Assembly: GCA_013205155.1 (NCBI GenBank)
Contig: JABMMT010000353.1
Coordinates: forward strand, 1 to 9,982
Source of the DNA: Betaproteobacteria bacterium
GTDB lineage: Bacteria > Pseudomonadota > Gammaproteobacteria > Burkholderiales > Burkholderiaceae
Length of the DNA stretch: 9,982 nt
Direction: 5' to 3'
Positions 6,366-9,982 of the stretch are shown in pieces; the first letter of the stretch is position 1, and every line of letters starts with the position of its first letter. The notes beneath the pieces are model-generated. The model saw only the letters and a list, made by a program, of their open reading frames with translations, was not told the origin of the DNA and made no database searches. Position numbers and translations under genes: made by a program.

Positions 6366-7331
6366 TTAATCTACAGTGACATCTGCACTCTTAACCAACT
6401 TTACCCAAAATTTTTCATCTTCAGACAAAAATTTTGCAAACTGTGCTTGTGAGGTAGAGAGTGAAACATCAGTCCCCTCTCGTGCTAACGAGGCTTTAAC
6501 ATTGGGCTGCTTTAAAGCCTCTTGAGTAGCCTCATACAACTTTTGCACAATGGCTGGGGGAGTACCAGCTGGTACAAATAGGCCATACCAAAACTCAATT
6601 GCGTAGTCTGGAAGACCTGCCTCTCTCATCCCAGGAAGACTTGAGGCAAGGGGTGAACGCTCTTTTGCAGAGATCGCTAGCCCTTTTAAACGCCCTGCTT
6701 GAATCATCGGCAAAACTGAAGGGGGAGTACCAAAGGTCAGTTGCGTATCTCCAGCGATTACTGATTGAATCGCTAAAGATCCACCACGAAAGGGAATGTG
6801 CGTCATTTTGACATCCGCAATCTGACTAAATAATGCCGCTGCTAAGTGAGGCGCAGAACCATTTCCAGAAGTGGCATAGTTAAGACCGCCTGGATCTTGC
6901 TTCGCCTTAGCAATTAACTCTTTGACAGAGTTAATTCCAGTAGCAGGATTAACGGCAATCACCACTGGTGAGCTCGTAATTTTGCTGATCGGCTGGAGAT
7001 CGCTTGGCTTGTAGCCCAACTTGGGATTTAGCGCTGGATTCACAGAAATACTACTTGGGCTAGCGATGAGGATGGTGTATCCATCTGGAGCAGACTTAGT
7101 CACTTGCTCAGCAGCAATACTGGAGCCAGCGCCTGGCTTATTTTCAATCACGATAGATTGACCTAAGGCCTGACCCAAGGGTACGCTGATATTACGAGCA
7201 ACATAGTCTGCTGCACCGCCTGGCGCAAAACCCACAATTAATTTAATAGGTTTGTTAGGATAGGGTTGCGCTTGAATATTGAGAGAAGTCATCCCCATCA
7301 AGACAAATAGTAATAATTTAAATTGAGACAT
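6366..7331 (-). CDS. Bug-family (TctC-like) tripartite tricarboxylate transporter binding protein
   Basis: Periplasmic solute-binding protein of 321 aa, standard for the Bug/TctC family greatly expanded in Burkholderiales. Seen: a Sec signal peptide at 1-21 (hydrophobic LLLFVLMGM, cleavage after NIQA); then YPNKPIKLIVGFAPGGAADYVAR, the IVIENKPGAG strand-turn and APDGYTIL, all hallmark Bug motifs. Further on are SGNGSAPHLAAALF and HIPFRGG, which line the ligand pocket in characterised members, and the closing FVPAGTPPAIVQKLYEA. The ligand cannot be predicted; carboxylates are usual. The ATG overlaps the stop of the upstream oxidoreductase by one base (TAATG), and the ribosome site GGAGGA lies inside that gene, so translation is coupled. 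No TctA or TctB membrane genes lie in the window, a common situation for orphan Bug proteins. Confidence 0.94.
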   Translation of the reverse strand: MSQFKLLLFVLMGMTSLNIQAQPYPNKPIKLIVGFAPGGAADYVARNISVPLGQALGQSIVIENKPGAGSSIAAEQVTKSAPDGYTILIASPSSISVNPALNPKLGYKPSDLQPISKITSSPVVIAVNPATGINSVKELIAKAKQDPGGLNYATSGNGSAPHLAAALFSQIADVKMTHIPFRGGSLAIQSVIAGDTQLTFGTPPSVLPMIQAGRLKGLAISAKERSPLASSLPGMREAGLPDYAIEFWYGLFVPAGTPPAIVQKLYEATQEALKQPNVKASLAREGTDVSLSTSQAQFAKFLSEDEKFWVKLVKSADVTVD

Positions 7332-8317
7332 TAGCTTTCCTCCTGTGTTCCAGCCAAGATAATTTTCCCAAGATGCTGGTTTGCATCCATCATAGACTTT
7401 GCTTCAACTAGTTTATCAAAAGAAAGTGTTTGATAAATCATAGGCACAATCTTCCCAGATTCAATCAGTGGAAGAATACGCTTTTTAAAATCAGGCATTG
7501 CGGCTGCCCGTTGCCCTGCTGTACGTAACTTATTCGATACGCCAAATAACTTCAAGCGCTTGGCATGCAGAGCTTCAATATCCATCTCTGCTTTTAATAC
7601 GCCGTCTACATACCCTACAGTAGCTAAGCGACCCTCAAAAGCCATTACCCGAATACATTCGGCAAAAACTGATCCTCCAACCGTATTGATTACTAAATCC
7701 ACCCCCCTGCCATCAGTCGCCTTCATCACAGCATCATAAAAATTAGGTGCTCTAGTACAAATTCCGAGATCTAAACCCAAAGCGTTAAGCTGGTCTAGCT
7801 TTTCTTGGGATCCAGAAGTGCCAATCACTTTTGCACCTAATGCTTTTGCCATAGATAAAGCGGAGACGCCAACACCTGAAGTCACTCCGGTAATAAAAAC
7901 CCATTCACCAGGTTTTAGCTCTCCCTGAACTACCAGCATATCAAATACCACTAATGATGTTAGCGGTACTCCGGCAGCTTGATTCCAGTCTAAGGATGAA
8001 GGCATCATCATTGTTTCTGGTTCAGACATTAAAGCGTATTCAGCAAATGCTCCTGGACAGCGTCCCATTACTCGATCACCTGGCTTAAACCCAGTGACGC
8101 TCGGCCCGCAACTCACGACCTCACCTGCAGCTTCCATGCCAATTTGCTTGGCAGCACCCGCCTTATGAAGGCCATGACTCAGAATAAATTCACCGCGATT
8201 TAAACCGGCTGCCTTCACTCGAATTAATAGCTGATCTGAGCCGGGCACTGGTCGCTCAACCTCACGGAGACTGATATCGGCATTTACGCCATCACTTTGC
8301 ATCCAATATGACTTCAT
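7331..8317 (-). CDS. Quinone-oxidoreductase-like MDR-superfamily dehydrogenase
   Basis: A 328-aa cytoplasmic medium-chain dehydrogenase/reductase, probably an NADPH-dependent quinone or enone reductase. Seen: an N-terminal GroES-like domain with VKAAGLNRGEFILSHG and GMEAAGEVVSCGPSVTGFKPGDRV. The Rossmann domain carries the nucleotide-binding VFITGVTSGVGVSAL at 140-154 and, at 204-215, RGVDLVINTVGG. The catalytic-zinc ligands of alcohol dehydrogenases and the structural-zinc cysteine cluster are absent, which places it in the zinc-free QOR group. The ATG at 8317 has a GAAGG ribosome site about 7 bp upstream. It is coupled to the downstream Bug-protein gene and follows a crotonase-like remnant. 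The substrate is unknown; a role in breakdown of the compound captured by the Bug protein is inferred from context. Confidence 0.91.
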   Translation of the reverse strand: MKSYWMQSDGVNADISLREVERPVPGSDQLLIRVKAAGLNRGEFILSHGLHKAGAAKQIGMEAAGEVVSCGPSVTGFKPGDRVMGRCPGAFAEYALMSEPETMMMPSSLDWNQAAGVPLTSLVVFDMLVVQGELKPGEWVFITGVTSGVGVSALSMAKALGAKVIGTSGSQEKLDQLNALGLDLGICTRAPNFYDAVMKATDGRGVDLVINTVGGSVFAECIRVMAFEGRLATVGYVDGVLKAEMDIEALHAKRLKLFGVSNKLRTAGQRAAAMPDFKKRILPLIESGKIVPMIYQTLSFDKLVEAKSMMDANQHLGKIILAGTQEES

Positions 8318-8336
8318 CTTTTACCTTCTAATATTA

Positions 8337-8432
8337 TTATTTGCCGCGGAATGCGGGCTTGCGTTTTTCCATAAATGCAGGACGCCCTTGTGAAAAACGG
8401 GATAAAGCAGAGGAAGCTGGCATGTGAGGCAT
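8337..8432 (-). pseudogene. C-terminal remnant of an enoyl-CoA hydratase/isomerase gene
   Basis: A 31-codon frame (ATG 8432, TAA 8339-8337) encodes a peptide ending SRFSQGRPAFMEKRKPAFRG plus Lys. The pattern EGRxAFMEKRKPxFxGK is the usual C-terminal tail of crotonase-fold enoyl-CoA hydratases. The frame closes upstream at a TAA (8444-8442), and the adjacent dehydrogenase gene ends at 8465. The remaining 220 or so residues of a hydratase are therefore gone. It is best read as the scar of a deletion inside the cluster. The in-frame ATG is probably incidental, as no ribosome site precedes it. Assignment rests on recalled family pattern over about 20 residues. Confidence 0.68.
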
Positions 8433-8464
8433 AAAAATTACTTAATTATGAGATGAAATTGATA

Positions 8465-9478
8465 TTAAGCCGCTATTTGGTTCTTTAAAACTTGTCCGCT
8501 GGCAAACAAGCGGAGATTTTCAACAAACAATTCTAAAACTCTGGCCTCGTTTCCTGCTGAGTGTCCAGCTGAATGAGGGGTAACGATGACATTTTCCATG
8601 CTCCATAACGGAGAGTCAGCATCTAAAGGCTCAGAGGCAAATACGTCTAAATATGCGCCAGCTAATTTCTTACTTTGTAAGGCGGTGATTAATTCAGCCT
8701 CGCAAATAATTTCTCCACGAGCAACATTTACTATGCGAGCACCATCGGGCAACAAATCAATCACGGATTGGTCAATTAAATTTCGGGTTTCCTTACTTAA
8801 AGGACAAGCCAGAATGAGCCACTGAGCCTGTGGCAGAACCTGTTTTAATTGTGCAATGTGAATCACAGTAGAAGCAGAGTGTTTTTGTTCTTTTAGAGCA
8901 TCATTAAAAGCAACCAAGATCGTTTTTACTCCAAAGACCTCTAATACTTTAGCAATACCGCTCCCTATAGGACCCCTACCCACGATGACAGCTGTCTGAC
9001 CGCTTAAGTCTGGCGGTAATGGGTAATTAATTAAGGAATCCCAACGACGTTCAGTTTGGGCTTGCAACATTTTGGGGAAATGTCGTGCCAACATGAGAAT
9101 GCCGGTAATCGCAGTTTGCATCACAATCGGAGCATTGACGCCCGATGAACCCGTGATGGTCACTCCTTGTTTCATGAGATCAAGATAGATTTGACGATCA
9201 GCTCCTGCAGAATGTATCTGCACCCACTTTAAATCCGAAGCATTTAAGAGTAAATCATAAAAAGACTGGGTTGATGGGATGATTTTCTGCTTTGTAGAGG
9301 TAGCAGTTACATCTCGTGATATCAAAGCAGCATCAAATTGAACCCCTGGTTTTTGTTCTTCGCTATTCAGCAACTCAATAGCAATATCTGCTTGCTGATG
9401 AATGAGTTTTTGCAAATCAAAAAATGATTTTTGACTAACGAGAATGCGAAGTGATTTTTTAAATTTTTGGGAAGTCAT
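8465..9478 (-). CDS. D-2-hydroxyacid dehydrogenase (NAD-binding), D-isomer-specific family
   Basis: Cytoplasmic oxidoreductase interconverting 2-oxoacids and D-2-hydroxyacids with NAD(P). Seen, numbering from the ATG at 9478 (337 aa): a divergent N-terminal catalytic half; LKWVQIHSAGADR at 83-95; the Rossmann motif VIVGRGPIGSGIAKVLEVFG with GxGxxG at 167-172. The three catalytic residues are present: Arg254 in NVARGEI, Glu283 in ASEPL and His302 in TPHSAG, so it should be active. Start choice is uncertain: a GTG at 9535 would add 19 residues (356 aa), and neither start has a good ribosome site. The ATG is preferred because LRILVSQ follows directly, as in relatives. Lies between the aldolase/adducin gene and the oxidoreductase on the same strand, pointing to one catabolic cluster. 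Exact substrate unknown. Confidence 0.91.
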   Translation of the reverse strand: MTSQKFKKSLRILVSQKSFFDLQKLIHQQADIAIELLNSEEQKPGVQFDAALISRDVTATSTKQKIIPSTQSFYDLLLNASDLKWVQIHSAGADRQIYLDLMKQGVTITGSSGVNAPIVMQTAITGILMLARHFPKMLQAQTERRWDSLINYPLPPDLSGQTAVIVGRGPIGSGIAKVLEVFGVKTILVAFNDALKEQKHSASTVIHIAQLKQVLPQAQWLILACPLSKETRNLIDQSVIDLLPDGARIVNVARGEIICEAELITALQSKKLAGAYLDVFASEPLDADSPLWSMENVIVTPHSAGHSAGNEARVLELFVENLRLFASGQVLKNQIAA

Positions 9479-9740
9479 AAAGGCGTGTAGGGTTAGCGAC
9501 CAAGGTAATAGTCTTGCTTGGATAAGTTTATGCACTTACCCATAATGAGCAAGAGAGCAAGATAAGCACAAGGGTTCCCCTTCTGGAAAAAGATATTCTG
9601 CATTGATGTCTTCAATGTTTAGCGATAATGCTTTTTATATTTTTATTTGTATATGTATTTCTACTTATTGACTGCTATCCGCCAAGGGCCACATGCTTCA
9701 CCCCAGTAAACCATGCTACTTCAAATTCACAATTCTCCAC
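9479..9740. other. 262-bp spacer before the hydroxyacid dehydrogenase gene
   Basis: Gap between the aldolase/adducin stop and the preferred dehydrogenase start. Positions 9630-9665 are very AT-rich (TATATTTTTATTTGTATATG on the plus strand) and could hold a minus-strand promoter, but no convincing -35/-10 pair was found. Short minus-strand frames here lack credible starts or are too short to judge. No hairpin with a T-run was noticed. Confidence 0.4.
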
Positions 9741-9982
9741 TTAGTCTTTAAAGCTCGGATCCATACTTTCTACAAACCTTAACAAGCCTGGCCACTCCAT
9801 CAAACCATATGGACGACGAGTTTGAGGCTGGTAGTTCATATAGGTCTCTTCCAATACGGAGGCTGGCACTTCTTGTAAGGGTGTATTACAAGCCATCGCC
9901 GCTAATTGAGCTCGACAAGACATTTCAAGACGATGCTTCCAATTAAATGCTTCACCTACAGTTCTACCGACAGTTAGTAAAC
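9741..9982 (-). CDS. Class II aldolase/adducin family protein, C-terminal part (5' end beyond window)
   Basis: An open frame runs from the right edge to a TAA at 9743-9741, giving the last 79 or so residues of a larger protein. Seen: LLTVGRTVGEAFNWKHRLE, then MSCRAQLAAMACNTPLQEVP and the tail YQPQTRRPYGLMEWPGLLR. This order (GRTVGEAF, a helix with RLE...CRAQ, then RRPYGLMEWP) is how proteobacterial class II aldolase/adducin-domain proteins end. The family includes fuculose-phosphate aldolase-like lyases that use a divalent metal; the metal-binding His residues would lie outside the window, so activity cannot be checked. The internal ATG at 9923 is not the true start, since homology-like sequence continues upstream of it. 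Heads the minus-strand cluster in this window. Confidence 0.82.
   Translation of the reverse strand, partial: LLTVGRTVGEAFNWKHRLEMSCRAQLAAMACNTPLQEVPASVLEETYMNYQPQTRRPYGLMEWPGLLRFVESMDPSFKD

Noticed and set aside
9536..9631. Minus-strand frame of 31 codons ending FPEGEPLCLSCSLAHYG just before the GTG at 9535
   Set aside because: It looks somewhat protein-like (CxxC), but has no ATG, GTG or TTG start and no ribosome site, and it closes upstream at a TAA. It could be a decayed fragment, but I recognise no family.
9675..9740. Short minus-strand frames after the aldolase stop (a 21-codon GTG frame and an overlapping 17-codon ATG frame)
   Set aside because: Both are too short, overlap in different frames and match nothing I recognise; only one can be coding and neither has clear support.

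Overview
The window looks like chromosome of a low-GC betaproteobacterium, most likely Burkholderiales of the Polynucleobacter type. This is inferred from the AT-rich but gene-dense sequence, a Bug-type (TctC) solute-binding protein, a class II aldolase/adducin protein, DUF2452 and DCC-family proteins, and a proteobacterial NrtA-like protein with a Cys/His N-terminal extension. No rRNA, tRNA, transposase, integrase or CRISPR array was seen.

Left block (about 1-3566, minus strand): a cyanate-utilisation operon read as cynA (Tat-exported binding protein), cynB (permease), cynD (ATPase) and cynS (cyanase, cut by the left edge). The order is the one known from cyanobacterial cynABDS. The transporter family also carries nitrate, so cyanate specificity rests on the adjacent cyanase. 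Cyanate would be imported and converted with bicarbonate to ammonia and CO2. The 335-bp divergent spacer (3567-3901) holds a plausible sigma70 promoter for cynA. Upstream of it are two identical 10-bp half-sites resembling NtrC half-sites, spaced 30 bp apart around an inverted repeat.

Middle block (3902-6229): a plus-strand DUF1348/NTF2-fold protein, then a minus-strand group of DCC-family protein (DUF393), DUF2452 protein and HPP-family membrane protein, the last two overlapping. A plus-strand stand-alone small HNH protein diverges from the DCC gene. Two hairpins lie in the convergent gap after the HNH gene.

Right block (6366-9982, minus strand): apparently a catabolic cluster read from the right edge. 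It holds the C-terminus of a class II aldolase/adducin protein, a D-2-hydroxyacid dehydrogenase, a 31-codon C-terminal remnant that looks like an enoyl-CoA hydratase, a quinone-oxidoreductase-like MDR enzyme, and an overlapping Bug-family periplasmic binding protein. The substrate cannot be told from sequence. The remnant suggests that a gene was deleted from this cluster.

No clearly new system is present. The most useful leads are the putative nitrogen-control sites before cynA, the Cys/His extension ahead of the CynA Tat signal, and the crotonase remnant.
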